From SHZL01 sp963708905 (lineage in GTDB: Bacteria > Pseudomonadota > Gammaproteobacteria > Xanthomonadales > SZUA-36): a DNA stretch of 64,000 nucleotides. The DNA is taken from positions 6,914-70,913 of the forward strand of contig CAVPUV010000068.1 in the NCBI GenBank assembly GCA_963708905.1. The letters are read 5' to 3'. Below are positions 1 through 13,458 of this stretch, in pieces. Position 1 is the first letter of the stretch. Each line of letters begins with the position of its first letter. The position numbers and the translations under genes were made by a program. The notes below the pieces were generated by a model that ran no database searches, was not told the origin of the DNA, and was given only the letters and a program-made list of their open reading frames with translations.

Positions 1-1
1 C

Positions 2-1069
2 ATCGGCCACCTGGAACGCTTTGTCTCGGACTGGGAGCGCGAGCATCCGGTCAGCCCACGCTGCGATCAGCCCTGGCGGGAAGAGAAGATCGCGATCGTC
101 GGTTCCGGACCAGCCGGTCTGGTCTGCGCCGGCCAGCTGGCGAAGCTGGGCTACCCGGTGACGGTGTTCGAAGCCCTGCACGCACCGGGCGGCGTGCTGC
201 GCTACGGCATCCCTGAATTTCGCCTGCCCAACAGCATTCTTGACTGGGAGATCGGTGCACTCAAGCGCCTCGGCGTGGAGTTCCAGTGCAATGTCATCAT
301 CGGCAAGACGATCACGCTGGACGCGCTGTTTGATACCATGGCCTATGCGGCCGTGTTTATCGGCACCGGCGCGGGCCTGCCCAAGTTCATGGGCATCCCG
401 GGTGAGAGCCTGAACGGCGTGTACTCGGCCAATGAATTCCTCACCCGGCTGAACCTCATGGGCGCTTTCGAATTCCCGCGCTCCGACACCCCGGTCAAGG
501 TGGGCCAGCGGGTTGCGGTCATCGGCTCCGGCAATACCGCCATGGACGCGGTCCGATGCGCGCTGCGCATGGGCGCCGAGCAGGCCATGATCGTGTACCG
601 CCGCAGCCAGGCGGAAATGACAGCCCGGGTCGAGGAATACCATCATGCCATCGAGGAAGGCGTGGAATTCCACTGGTTGACCAACCCGATCGAGGTGCTC
701 GGCGATGAGGAAGGTTGGGTTACCGGCCTGAAGTGCCAGCAGATGAAACTGGGAGAAGTGGATGAATCCGGCCGCGCACGTCCGTTGCCAATTGCGGGAT
801 CCGAGTTTGTTCTGCCGGTGGATAACATCGTCCTGTCCATCGGCAACAAACCCAATCCATTGTTGGTAAAATCGACCCCGGGGCTGAAGACGGAGCCGTG
901 GGGAGGGCTCAAGGTGGACCAGGGCAGCGGCGCGACCAGCCGCAAACGGGTTTATGCCGGGGGTGATGCCGTAACCGGCGCCGCCACCGTGATCCTGGCC
1001 GCGGGGGCCGGCAAGGATGCTGCTGCCGCCATTCACGCCGACCTGTCTAGCGCCAGGGATTTGAGGTAG
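2..1069 (+). CDS. GltD-type FAD/NAD(P)H oxidoreductase, 5' end cut off by window
   Basis: The reading frame is open from base 2, so the N-terminus, probably including an Fe-S domain, lies outside the window. The visible part has an FAD-binding Rossmann motif (VGSGPAGLVCAGQLA, near base 100), the GGVLRYGIPEFRLP segment typical of the glutamate synthase beta / NADPH:ferredoxin family, and a second dinucleotide-binding motif (VIGSGNTAMDAVR, near base 530) for NAD(P)H. The C-terminal GGDAVTGAATVILAAGAGKDAA matches the FAD-closing motif of this family. Such proteins move electrons between NAD(P)H and a partner subunit. It could be a stand-alone homotetrameric glutamate synthase-like enzyme or a sulfide dehydrogenase SudA-type subunit; sequence alone does not decide. 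The partner gene would be upstream. Confidence 0.85.
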   Translation: MGHLERFVSDWEREHPVSPRCDQPWREEKIAIVGSGPAGLVCAGQLAKLGYPVTVFEALHAPGGVLRYGIPEFRLPNSILDWEIGALKRLGVEFQCNVIIGKTITLDALFDTMAYAAVFIGTGAGLPKFMGIPGESLNGVYSANEFLTRLNLMGAFEFPRSDTPVKVGQRVAVIGSGNTAMDAVRCALRMGAEQAMIVYRRSQAEMTARVEEYHHAIEEGVEFHWLTNPIEVLGDEEGWVTGLKCQQMKLGEVDESGRARPLPIAGSEFVLPVDNIVLSIGNKPNPLLVKSTPGLKTEPWGGLKVDQGSGATSRKRVYAGGDAVTGAATVILAAGAGKDAAAAIHADLSSARDLR

Positions 1070-1194
1070 CCGGCGTACATGATTAAAATTTTGTGATCTG
1101 AGTCAATGCAAAATTCCCTGTATGGGCCATGATTCAGCAGTGAAAATAGATTTTTCGATGTAGGGAAATCCCGGAAGTAAACGAGGAGTTGGAA

Positions 1195-3551
1195 ATGAAC
1201 GCAAAAATTACGAAAGACAGGGTCTTGTGGCAGCTGCTGTTGGGGCTGGTGCTCATTATGGGTTCCAGTTCCATTGCGCTGGCCAAGGCCAGCACAGCAG
1301 CCGGCAACTTCTATACGGCGGCAGACAAGGAGTTTTACCTGACGGCCGATGAGATCTTTTTTATCCGCCCCGGCCTGGTGCTGGAAATTCAGGATGTCAC
1401 CATTCCGACGGATAGACAGCCCGAGGTAACGTTCAAACTTTCCGACCCCGGTGGACTGGCTTTGGACAGGAACGGCATCACCACGCCCGGCCCGGTCAGC
1501 ACCTCTTTCGTTCTGTCCTATATCCCGGAAGGGGAAGACGCCTATGTCGCCTACACCACCCGCGTGGCAGAACAGCCCGATCACGGGCGTCTCAGTGACG
1601 CAGGCTTCAGCGGATGCCGGTGGCGTCTATACCGACCTCGGCGGTGGCCAATACCTGTACAAGTTCAAAACGGCACTGCCGGCCGACTACGATGTCGACG
1701 CCACGCACACACTGGGTATTTATGCCCGCCGCGACCTGACGGAGTTCGAACTGGACCGCTACGTGGCTAACGAACTCGAACACTTCGTTCCTTCCGGCGC
1801 GAGCGAGCCCATGCCCCGCGACATCGTCACGACCGAGACCTGCAACGGCAGGTGCCATGATCCGCTGGCCGTGCACGGCGGCGCCCGCACCGAGGTCGGA
1901 TTGTGCGTACTGTGTCATAACCCCACGCAGGGAATTGATCCGGATACCGGTAATCTGACGGACTTCCAGAGCTGGTGCATAAAATCCACGCTGGCTCAGA
2001 CCTCGACAACGCCTATGGTCGATTATCGGCTTCAATCAGGGGGTAAACGACTACTCCGAAGTCGAGTTCCCGCCGCTGCTGAACGACTGTGAAACCTGCC
2101 ATACCGGCGGCACCCCGACCGAGGACTTCCCGCTGGTCGCCAGCCCCAATCCGGCACCGGTGTGTGACACGTCCGGCCTTGGCACCACCGAACTGAGCTG
2201 GGGTGACATCAGTGGCTTTGAAATCCACATGAATTCCGCCACCGGCCCGGTGTTTGCCGGCGTCAAGGGCGCGGGATCCAAGGAAACCGGCAAGTGGGTC
2301 AGGGATGGAACCGTGTTCTACCTGGTGGATAAAGCCACCGGCCAGACCGCACAGAGACTGCCCGTCAATACCACGGTACTGGGTTGCGTGGGTAACGCCC
2401 CCGGAACGTTCCGCGGCGCAGCCGGAGCCCAGCACACCGAGTGGACGTCTCAGCCTTCGCGTGCGGCCTGCGGCGCCTGCCACGATGACCTGAACTTCGA
2501 GACCGGCGAGAACCATCTGGGCGGCGCTTATGAAGACGACAGCGTTTGCAGTATCTGTCATGTGCCGGATTCGGGCAATGAATTCGACCGCTCCGTGCGC
2601 GGCGCGCACACGCCGCTGTACAAGTCCAAACAGTTCCCCGGCGTGCTGGTCCAGATCCTGGAAGTCACCAACACCAACCCCGGTGACAAGCCGACAGTGA
2701 AGTTTTCGCTGGGCAGCAAGAAAGGCAAGGTCGCCCCGGCCAGCCTGAACCGTCTCCTGTTTTCCATTGCCGGACCGAATAAGGATTTCAGCTTCTATAC
2801 CCAGGAGAGTGTACAAGCCGATGCGGTCCCGGCAGGTGATGACTGGACCTATACCTTCAAAACCCCGCTGCCAATGGATGCGAAAGGCTCCTATAGCGTC
2901 GGTTTCGAAGGCCGTGAAGACGTTGCCGTCACCAAGCCCGGCGAAGCAGCAGTCACCGAACGCAACCCGGCGCAAAATTACACTTTTGCGTTTGCCGTGA
3001 CCGACGATATGGCTGTCCCGCGGCGCATGGTGGTCGATGACAATAAATGCGAGGATTGTCACAGAAACCTCAGCCTGCACGGCGACAACCGGAACAATCC
3101 GCAATATTGCGTCACCTGCCACCGGCCTAATGCTTCAGATGTACCCAGGAGACCGGTGAGCGCCGGCGCCCCTGAATCCATCCACTTCAAGTATATGATT
3201 CACAGGATCCATCGCGGAGAGGAACTGGAGAACCCCTACGTGGTGTACGGCTTCGGTGGCAGCTTGAATGATTTCAGCGAAGTCCTTTTCCCGGGCGATC
3301 TGCGCAATTGCTCAAAATGCCATGTCAACGACTCCTTCACCTTGCCATTACCGGAAGGTGTGCTCGCAACCGATACACCCAGGAATCTGTGGACGCCAAC
3401 GGAGCCCATCGCGGCGGCCTGCATCGGTTGTCATGACAGTGAGCTTACCGCCACGCATATCGACACCAACACCAGCTTCTTTGGTGAAGCCTGCTCGACC
3501 TGCCATGGGGTGGGTAAGGATTTTGCGGTGGAGAAAGTTCACGCCAGATAA
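1195..3551 (+). pseudogene. OmcA/MtrC-family decahaem c-type cytochrome, frameshifted
   Basis: The start is the ATG at 1195, six bases after a GAGGAG ribosome site. It is followed by a Sec signal peptide (hydrophobic core LLLGLVLIMGSSSIALA). Read across frames, the product carries ten CxxCH haem motifs in order: CNGRCH, CVLCH, CETCH, CGACH, CSICH, CEDCH, CVTCH, CSKCH, CIGCH and CSTCH. This is the signature of surface decahaem cytochromes that pass electrons to extracellular acceptors. The frame changes at about 1575, about 1970 (an expected AGCCTG reads AGCTG) and about 2017-2027, so no continuous protein is encoded as written. Each of the three breaks can be explained by one missing base, so sequencing indels are as likely as real decay. 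No mtrA or mtrB partner is visible. A terminator follows at 3597. Confidence 0.85.
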
Positions 3552-3596
3552 GCTTCAGCACAAAACCGGCTTGCAAGCCCCGGCCGGTAAACCATT

Positions 3597-3629
3597 AAGG
3601 GTGCAGGATGCAAATCCTGCACCCTTTTT
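3597..3629 (+). terminator. Rho-independent terminator after the cytochrome gene
   Basis: A perfect 13-bp stem (AAGGGTGCAGGAT / ATCCTGCACCCTT) with a 4-base loop runs into a five-T tract, 45 bases after the cytochrome stop codon. It is positioned to end plus-strand transcription before the 85-bp repeat. Confidence 0.8.
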
Positions 3630-3634
3630 CTTTC

Positions 3635-3719
3635 GGGGTCAGAGTAAAGTGCCAGAGTCGTCATCCGGGCTGTCGGGGACATCCAGGTCCGGATGACTCT
3701 GGCACTTTACTCTGACCCC
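3635..3719. repeat. 85-bp palindromic dispersed repeat, copy 1
   Basis: The two ends are a perfect 25-bp inverted repeat beginning GGGGTCAGAGTAAAGTGCC and closing with its complement. A less perfect inner stem (GTCATCCGG / CCGGATGAC) makes one long hairpin. A second 85-bp copy with the same arms lies at 6249-6333, and the inner asymmetry shows it is in the opposite orientation. Repeats with GGGGTCAGAGTAAA ends are, to my knowledge, often scattered in proteobacterial genomes and resemble REP/MITE elements. This copy supplies the last residues and the TAA stop of the ABC1 kinase gene on the minus strand. Confidence 0.9.
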
Positions 3720-5059
3720 AAATTTCTTCTTTTACCGGGCCGCTGAACAAAAGGCCGGATCAGCCGCTGCACGTTGACCCGCGCCTTGATGCGCGCGCAC
3801 AGCAGGAAGGAACCCACCAGCTTGCGATGCAGGAATACCGTTTCAGGCGGCGGCGCGCGGAACTCACCGTGGCTGGCGAACAGCATGTCGAAACCCGCAT
3901 CACGCGCCCTCGCAACCAGGTCGGAGGCGCCAAAGTCGTATATCTTGTCGTAACGGATCGGTTCACACACGATGCGAATCACCTCCAGCACCCGCTGTGC
4001 GTGCTGCGGACTGTCGCCGGCACCGAGGTAGCCAATCTGCTCCGCATAATGCCGTAGCGCCCCTGCATCATTCTCGATCAAGGCCCGGGCGATCCGGCCA
4101 TAACGTGCGGTGAATTCCTTGCTGAACGTGACGGTCGAACCAAAATCCAGCAGCACGATGCGGCCGTCCTGCGGCCGGTACAGGTAATTGGCGAAGTTGG
4201 GGTCGGACTGCATGATGCGGAATTCGAACAACTCCCGGAACATAAGATGCTCCAGCAATGCGCCGACGTGGTTGCGCCGCTTTTGCCCGACGCCCGCCTC
4301 GCCCAGTGACTCCAGCGCCGCGCCGCTGACGTAGTCCATCGCCAGCACGCGTTTGGTGGTGAGGTCAGCGTGCACCCGCGGCACGAGCAAGCGCGCATCA
4401 TCCGCAACCAGGGCCCGGTAGTCGCGCAGATAGTTTGCCTCGGCGAGGTAATCTGCTTCTTGTGTGAGTTGACGCTTGGCTTCGGCAACGATGCCGCTGA
4501 CGTCCATTGCCATCGGCAACACGCGGGCCAGGCGCAAAAACATCGCCAGGTTTTCGACATCGCTGCCGATGCTCCTGGCCACGCCGGGATACTGGATTTT
4601 CAGCGCCAGGTCACGGCCGTCGCGGGTCAGTGCGCGATGCACCTGCCCGATCGAAGCAGCGGCAAGGGGTTCGAAATCGAAGCGCGCGAATTTCTCCTGC
4701 CAGCCCTTGCCATAGGCCTGACCCATCACGCGCCGCACCTGACTTTGCGGCATGGTGTCGGCGGCGTCCCGTAGTACCGCCAGCACATCGGCAAATTCCC
4801 GCGGCAGGAAATCAGCGCTTTCCATGGACAGCAGCTGGCCCATTTTCATCGCCGCGCCACGCATGCCGGCCAGACGCCTGGCCAGCTTTTCGGCATTGGC
4901 CGCGGTCAGGAACATGTTGACCGCCACGGCGGGCGAAGTGCCCGCCAAACGCCGCACGCCTTCGGTCAGCCCACCCACCGCCAGTTCACCCGCCGTCATG
5001 CCGAGCCGTAGCAAACGACCCAGGCGGCTTGTCGGCACACGGGATTTGCGACGCGGCAT
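3707..5059 (-). CDS. ABC1/UbiB-family atypical protein kinase-like protein
   Basis: This is a 450-residue protein of the ABC1 (AarF/UbiB/COQ8) family. It has the diagnostic KxGQ motif (AAMKMGQLLSM, about residue 90), the alanine-rich loop replacing the kinase glycine loop (AAASIGQVHRA), the VAIK-like lysine (LALKIQYPGV) and a catalytic LLDFGS motif (DFG equivalent). Family members act as ATPases in ubiquinone or isoprenoid lipid metabolism, but this one is not next to ubiE or ubiJ, so it is probably not UbiB itself. It starts 3 bases after the BaiN-like gene stop and is cotranscribed with it. Its C-terminal codons (LGSE-stop) lie inside the 85-bp repeat, so the native end has probably been replaced. 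Confidence 0.85.
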   Translation of the reverse strand: MPRRKSRVPTSRLGRLLRLGMTAGELAVGGLTEGVRRLAGTSPAVAVNMFLTAANAEKLARRLAGMRGAAMKMGQLLSMESADFLPREFADVLAVLRDAADTMPQSQVRRVMGQAYGKGWQEKFARFDFEPLAAASIGQVHRALTRDGRDLALKIQYPGVARSIGSDVENLAMFLRLARVLPMAMDVSGIVAEAKRQLTQEADYLAEANYLRDYRALVADDARLLVPRVHADLTTKRVLAMDYVSGAALESLGEAGVGQKRRNHVGALLEHLMFRELFEFRIMQSDPNFANYLYRPQDGRIVLLDFGSTVTFSKEFTARYGRIARALIENDAGALRHYAEQIGYLGAGDSPQHAQRVLEVIRIVCEPIRYDKIYDFGASDLVARARDAGFDMLFASHGEFRAPPPETVFLHRKLVGSFLLCARIKARVNVQRLIRPFVQRPGKRRNLGSE

Positions 5060-5062
5060 GGC

Positions 5063-6256
5063 TTACACAGCCTGCCCGGCGGCATGACCCGAGGACCAGG
5101 CCCATTGGAAATTGAAACCGCCCAGATGACCGCTCACATCGACCACTTCACCGATGAAAAACAGTCCCGGTACGCGGGATTCCATGGTCTTCGACGACAG
5201 TTCGCGGGTATCCACGCCACCCAGCGTGACCTCCGCGGTACGGTAGCCTTCGGTTGCGGCTGGTTTCACTTCCCAGGCCTGGAGTTCAGCCGCGATTGAT
5301 TCCAGCCGCCGCTGCGGCCAGTCTGCAAGCGCCTGGTCCTTTGCTTGCGGCCAGTGCATCGCTTCAAGCTGCAATACCAACTGCCTTGGCAAACAGGTAT
5401 CGAGCTGCGTGCGCAGCAGTGAGCGTGGGAGCTCGCGCTTCCAGAGTTTCAGCAAAGCGCGGGCATCCCGACCCGGCAGCAGGTTGATGCGAATCGTTTC
5501 ACCCGGTTTCCAGTAACTGGACATTTGCAGCACCGCGGGACCGCTCAGGCCGCGATGGGTGAACAGCAGATCTTCGCGAAACTCCGCGCGTTGATTGGCA
5601 ATCGTCACTTCACAGGAAACCCCGGACAATTTGCTGCAACAGTCGTTCATCGCGCCCGTGAAGGTAAACGGCACCAGCCCTGCCGTGGTGGGCAGCAGCC
5701 GCAGTCCGAACTGCCGGGCCAAAGTGTAGCCAAAACCCGAGCCGCCCAGACTGGGTACGGACAGGCCACCTGCGGCTACCACCAGGGTCTCGGCGGCAAA
5801 AGTGCCCTGGTTGCTGCTGAGGCGATAAGCCTCCTGGTGTGTCACGCCGGCAGTCTCGCAGCCAATGCGTATTTCCACGCCAGCCCGGGCACATTCGTCG
5901 AGCAGTAGTGCAACGATCTGTTTCGACGATTGCCGGCAGAATAGCTGGCCGCTCAGACCATTGACGGTTTGTTTTTCAAAATATTCAATGTGGTGGCGTT
6001 GCAGGAGCTCAATGAAATCCCATTGGGAGTAGCGGCTCAGGGCGCTTTTGCAAAAATGCGGATTGGCCGAAAGGAACCGCTCCGGGCTGACATGCAGATT
6101 GGTAAAATTGCACCGGCCGCCGCCCGACATGAGGATTTTCTTGCCGACCTTGTTGGCGCGTTCCAGCACCAGCACCCGCCGGCCGCGTTGGCCGGCGGTG
6201 AGGGCACACATCAGGCCGGCAGCGCCGGCGCCGATGATGATGGTGTCAGGGGTCAG
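5063..6256 (-). CDS. BaiN/RdsA-family NAD(P)/FAD-dependent oxidoreductase, start altered by repeat
   Basis: This is a HI0933/BaiN-type flavoprotein. The FAD Rossmann motif TIIIGAGAAGL is at the very start, followed by KILMSGGGRCNFTN, a hallmark of the family, and a C-terminal FFIGEVVDVSGHLGGFNFQWAWSSG FAD-closing motif. The substrate is not evident. The first ATG (6209-6211) would cut off the Rossmann motif, so it cannot be the native start. Upstream in frame there is only a CTG at 6254-6256, inside the 85-bp repeat, before a stop at 6272-6274. The original ATG was probably replaced when the repeat arrived, so the gene either starts at CTG or is crippled. It is followed at 3 bases by the ABC1 kinase gene. 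Confidence 0.8.
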   Translation of the reverse strand: MTPDTIIIGAGAAGLMCALTAGQRGRRVLVLERANKVGKKILMSGGGRCNFTNLHVSPERFLSANPHFCKSALSRYSQWDFIELLQRHHIEYFEKQTVNGLSGQLFCRQSSKQIVALLLDECARAGVEIRIGCETAGVTHQEAYRLSSNQGTFAAETLVVAAGGLSVPSLGGSGFGYTLARQFGLRLLPTTAGLVPFTFTGAMNDCCSKLSGVSCEVTIANQRAEFREDLLFTHRGLSGPAVLQMSSYWKPGETIRINLLPGRDARALLKLWKRELPRSLLRTQLDTCLPRQLVLQLEAMHWPQAKDQALADWPQRRLESIAAELQAWEVKPAATEGYRTAEVTLGGVDTRELSSKTMESRVPGLFFIGEVVDVSGHLGGFNFQWAWSSGHAAGQAV

Positions 6257-6333
6257 AGTAAAGTGCCAGAGTCATCCGGACCCGGATGCCCGCGACAACC
6301 TGGATGACGACTCTGGCACTTTACTCTGACCCC
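6249..6333. repeat. 85-bp palindromic dispersed repeat, copy 2 (inverted)
   Basis: It has the same 25-bp terminal arms as the copy at 3635-3719 and the same total length. Here the shorter inner arm (GAGTCATCCGG) is on the left and the longer one (GAGTCGTCATCC complement) on the right, so it is inverted relative to copy 1. It overlaps the 5' end of the BaiN-like gene on one side and reaches to 16 bases from the lipoprotein stop on the other. Confidence 0.9.
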
Positions 6334-6348
6334 AATTTTCAAGTTTCA

Positions 6349-6807
6349 TCAGTTCTGTACTTGCCAGCTGCCGTCGGCCTGACGGCACGCGGTGCCGTAA
6401 ACCTGCTCCGTGTTGCCGCCGATGGTTGCATCCACGGTATATTCGCGACACGGCCCGCTGTTTGATTCAATGGTGCTGGTAGGCGTCACGGCGTACTCAT
6501 ACCCGCTGTCGGGATTGACCCAGGTGCTGCGTACGCCGGTGCGCACGTTTTCCAGCGCCAGCGCCGTTTTCATCTGGTCCTGCTCATCCATGTGACGGCC
6601 AATGTTGCCGCCGATCATCGCGCCCGCCAGCGATCCGACGATGGTCGCAACCGCCCGGCCGCTGCCGCTGCCAATCTGGTTGCCGAGAACGCCGCCGGCA
6701 ACGGCTCCAATCAACACGCCCTGGTCCTGTTGCGTGGGCATATCGGTACAGGCGGATACCAGCAGTATCGAGCTGGCACATGAAATCAGCATCCATTTCT
6801 TTAACAT
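6349..6807 (-). CDS. Glycine-zipper outer-membrane lipoprotein (17-kDa surface antigen type)
   Basis: This is a 152-residue predicted lipoprotein. The start is the ATG at 6807, seven bases from a GAGG ribosome site. Its signal peptide ends in a lipobox (LLVSAC, lipidated Cys20). Residues about 31-72 form a glycine-zipper 2TM domain (IGAVAGGVLGNQIGSGSG, then IVGSLAGAMIGGNIG), as in Rickettsia 17-kDa antigen and SlyB-like proteins. The C-terminal half has a surface-antigen fold with two cysteines (GPCREY and TACRQ) that may pair. It probably sits in the outer membrane and affects envelope stability. It is a single gene, read convergently to nothing, with repeat copy 2 just downstream. Confidence 0.8.
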   Translation of the reverse strand: MLKKWMLISCASSILLVSACTDMPTQQDQGVLIGAVAGGVLGNQIGSGSGRAVATIVGSLAGAMIGGNIGRHMDEQDQMKTALALENVRTGVRSTWVNPDSGYEYAVTPTSTIESNSGPCREYTVDATIGGNTEQVYGTACRQADGSWQVQN

Positions 6808-6953
6808 CACCATTCCTCTTTTTAGCGCTTGAGGCACCCATGATACCCCGCAATTGGGGACTTCGCGATTCATTGACCACTTTGGATAGCGAACCGCATC
6901 GAATGGTTCCCGGGTTAGGCCGCACCACCAGGACCAGCGTGGAAATTCGGAAC

Positions 6954-8798
6954 TTATTTATACCCTGCAGCCTGCAGTGAGAACAGCCTGGCGTAGTGGC
7001 CATCCAGCTGTATCAGCTCCGCGTGGCTGCCGCGTTCGATGATCCTGCCATTTTCAATGACAACGATCTGGCTGGCCATGCGCACGGTGGAAAAACGGTG
7101 CGAGATGAGAATGGCGATGCGGTTGTGCGTCAACTGGCGGAAGTGCTCGAATATTTCGGCTTCAGCAGCGGCATCCATGGACGCGGTGGGTTCATCGAGC
7201 ACCAGAATATCGGCTTGCGTGCGCATGAAGGCGCGTGACAGGGCGATTTTCTGCCATTGGCCGCCGGACAATTCCTGACCGTTCTTGAACCACTTGCCGA
7301 GTTGCGTGCCATAGCCGGCGGGCAGTCCTTCGACCATGGCGGCGGCCATGCCCATGGCCGCCGCCTCGCGCCAGCGCGCCTCGCTGGTGAAATAACGCAC
7401 GTCGCCGGCACCGATGTTCTCGCCCACCAGGAACTGGTAGCGGGCGAAATCCTGGAAGATGACGCCGATGCGCTGACGCAGTGCGCTCTCTTCCCAGTCG
7501 TTGAGGTCCAGGCCATCGAGCAGGATGCGCCCGCTGTCGGGCCGGCACAGGCGGGTCAGCAATTTGATCAAGGTGGTCTTGCCCGAGCCATTCTCGCCCA
7601 CCAGCGCCAGTGATTCACCGGGTTGGATATGCAGATCGATGTCCACCAGCGCCGCCTGGCTGGAGCCCGGGTAGGTGAAGCTGACATGCTCAAAGCGTAT
7701 TCCGTCGGCAGGAAGCGGACCGAGCACGGCGCTGGCTTTTGCTTCCACCGCCGGCGTTTCCAGGTATTCGTACAGCGTGGAAAGATAGAGGTTGTCCTCA
7801 TACATGCCGCCGATTGAGGACAGGATGGCCGCAACGGCGGATTGCCCCTGGCGAAACAGCATCAGATACATGGTCATCTGCCCCAGCGTTATGCGGCTGG
7901 CGATGGCGGCGGTGGCAATCCAGGCATAAGCCGCGTACAACGCCACCGTGCCAATCAATCCCAAGGCGAAACCCCAGCCGTCGCGGCGGATGGCCAGAGC
8001 ACGGTCTTCCTTGTACAGGCGGCGATAAATATCCCGGTAGCGCTCCAGCAGTAAAGGACCCAGCCCGAACAACTTCACTTCCTTGACGTTGTCTTCTCGC
8101 GCCAGCACGGTCTCAAGATAAAGTTGCATCCGGGTTTCGGGGGAGCGCCAACGAAACAGGCGAAAGGCATCCGCGGAGAATTTGGTCTCGGCAAAGAAAG
8201 CCGGCAAACCGGCGATCAGCAGCACCACTACGGCCCAGGGCGAGAACTGCACCAGCAGCACGCCGTAACTCACCAGCGATACCAGGTTCTGCGCCAGACC
8301 GAAGGTGCGGGTCACCAGGGACAGCGGGCGGCTCGAGGCTTCGCGCCGGGCGCGGGTGAGCTTGTCGTAAAATTCGGCATCTTCGAACTGGGCCAGTTCC
8401 AGCGTCAGCGCCTTCTGCAGGATCATCACGTTGACCCGTTGACCCAATTGCGCGCGCAACAGTGCCTGGCACAATGAGATGCCGCGCTGCGCGCCGGACA
8501 AGGCTGCCACGATCGCCGCTTCGACGGCGACCAATGTGAACACCCGGTACGGGGAGGTCACGCCACTCTCCTGCGCGGCCCGCGTCGCCGCGACCACCGC
8601 GTCGATGATCAGTGCGCCCACCCAGGCCATGGCCGCTGGCAGCGCACCGGCCAGCAGCGTGAGCAGGGCCAGTGCCACTGTCAGGCGGTGGTTGGTGGTC
8701 CACACCAGTTCCATAGCCCGCCGGCTGTAGCGGAATACGCCGAGAAAACCGCGGGTGGTGGCTTCAGCTGGAGTCGTGGATGGGGGATGATGCGCCAT
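6954..8798 (-). CDS. ABC transporter, fused permease and ATPase (MsbA/HlyB-like)
   Basis: This is a half-transporter of about 614 residues. The N-terminal part has about six hydrophobic segments (for example LTVALALLTLLAGALPAAMAW and WAVVVLLIAGLPAFF), followed by one nucleotide-binding domain with Walker A GENGSGKTTLIK, a Q-loop (GVIFQDFARY), the signature LSGGQWQKIALSRA, Walker B ILVLDEPTASMD and the H-loop ISHRFS. Such homodimeric exporters move lipids, drugs or peptides; there is no C39 peptidase domain, and the substrate cannot be inferred. I prefer the ATG at 8798 (MAHHPP) because the 36 residues upstream look non-coding. It is divergent from gltB with about 150 bases between. Confidence 0.85.
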   Translation of the reverse strand: MAHHPPSTTPAEATTRGFLGVFRYSRRAMELVWTTNHRLTVALALLTLLAGALPAAMAWVGALIIDAVVAATRAAQESGVTSPYRVFTLVAVEAAIVAALSGAQRGISLCQALLRAQLGQRVNVMILQKALTLELAQFEDAEFYDKLTRARREASSRPLSLVTRTFGLAQNLVSLVSYGVLLVQFSPWAVVVLLIAGLPAFFAETKFSADAFRLFRWRSPETRMQLYLETVLAREDNVKEVKLFGLGPLLLERYRDIYRRLYKEDRALAIRRDGWGFALGLIGTVALYAAYAWIATAAIASRITLGQMTMYLMLFRQGQSAVAAILSSIGGMYEDNLYLSTLYEYLETPAVEAKASAVLGPLPADGIRFEHVSFTYPGSSQAALVDIDLHIQPGESLALVGENGSGKTTLIKLLTRLCRPDSGRILLDGLDLNDWEESALRQRIGVIFQDFARYQFLVGENIGAGDVRYFTSEARWREAAAMGMAAAMVEGLPAGYGTQLGKWFKNGQELSGGQWQKIALSRAFMRTQADILVLDEPTASMDAAAEAEIFEHFRQLTHNRIAILISHRFSTVRMASQIVVIENGRIIERGSHAELIQLDGHYARLFSLQAAGYK

Positions 8799-8948
8799 AA
8801 GACATGGTATTTTACAACCCCGAGCATAAGCTGCTGCGTTTTCTTTATTGAAAATATTAACTTCCACAATACTGATGCTTGGGCTAGATTGTATGTGGAC
8901 AGACAAGCTGCCAGAAAGAAATCATTTAACCCTGTCCGGAGCGCCGAT

Positions 8949-13451
<4,503 letters not shown>

Positions 13452-13458
13452 AATTATC

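Noticed and set aside
2013..3122. Long open frame on the opposite strand of the cytochrome gene
   Set aside because: It is an antisense shadow; the ten CxxCH motifs on the plus strand define the real gene.
8688..8948. Extended N-terminus of the first GltB
   Set aside because: It would place 87 extra residues before the amidotransferase cysteine, includes the divergent promoter region, and overlaps the ABC transporter start.
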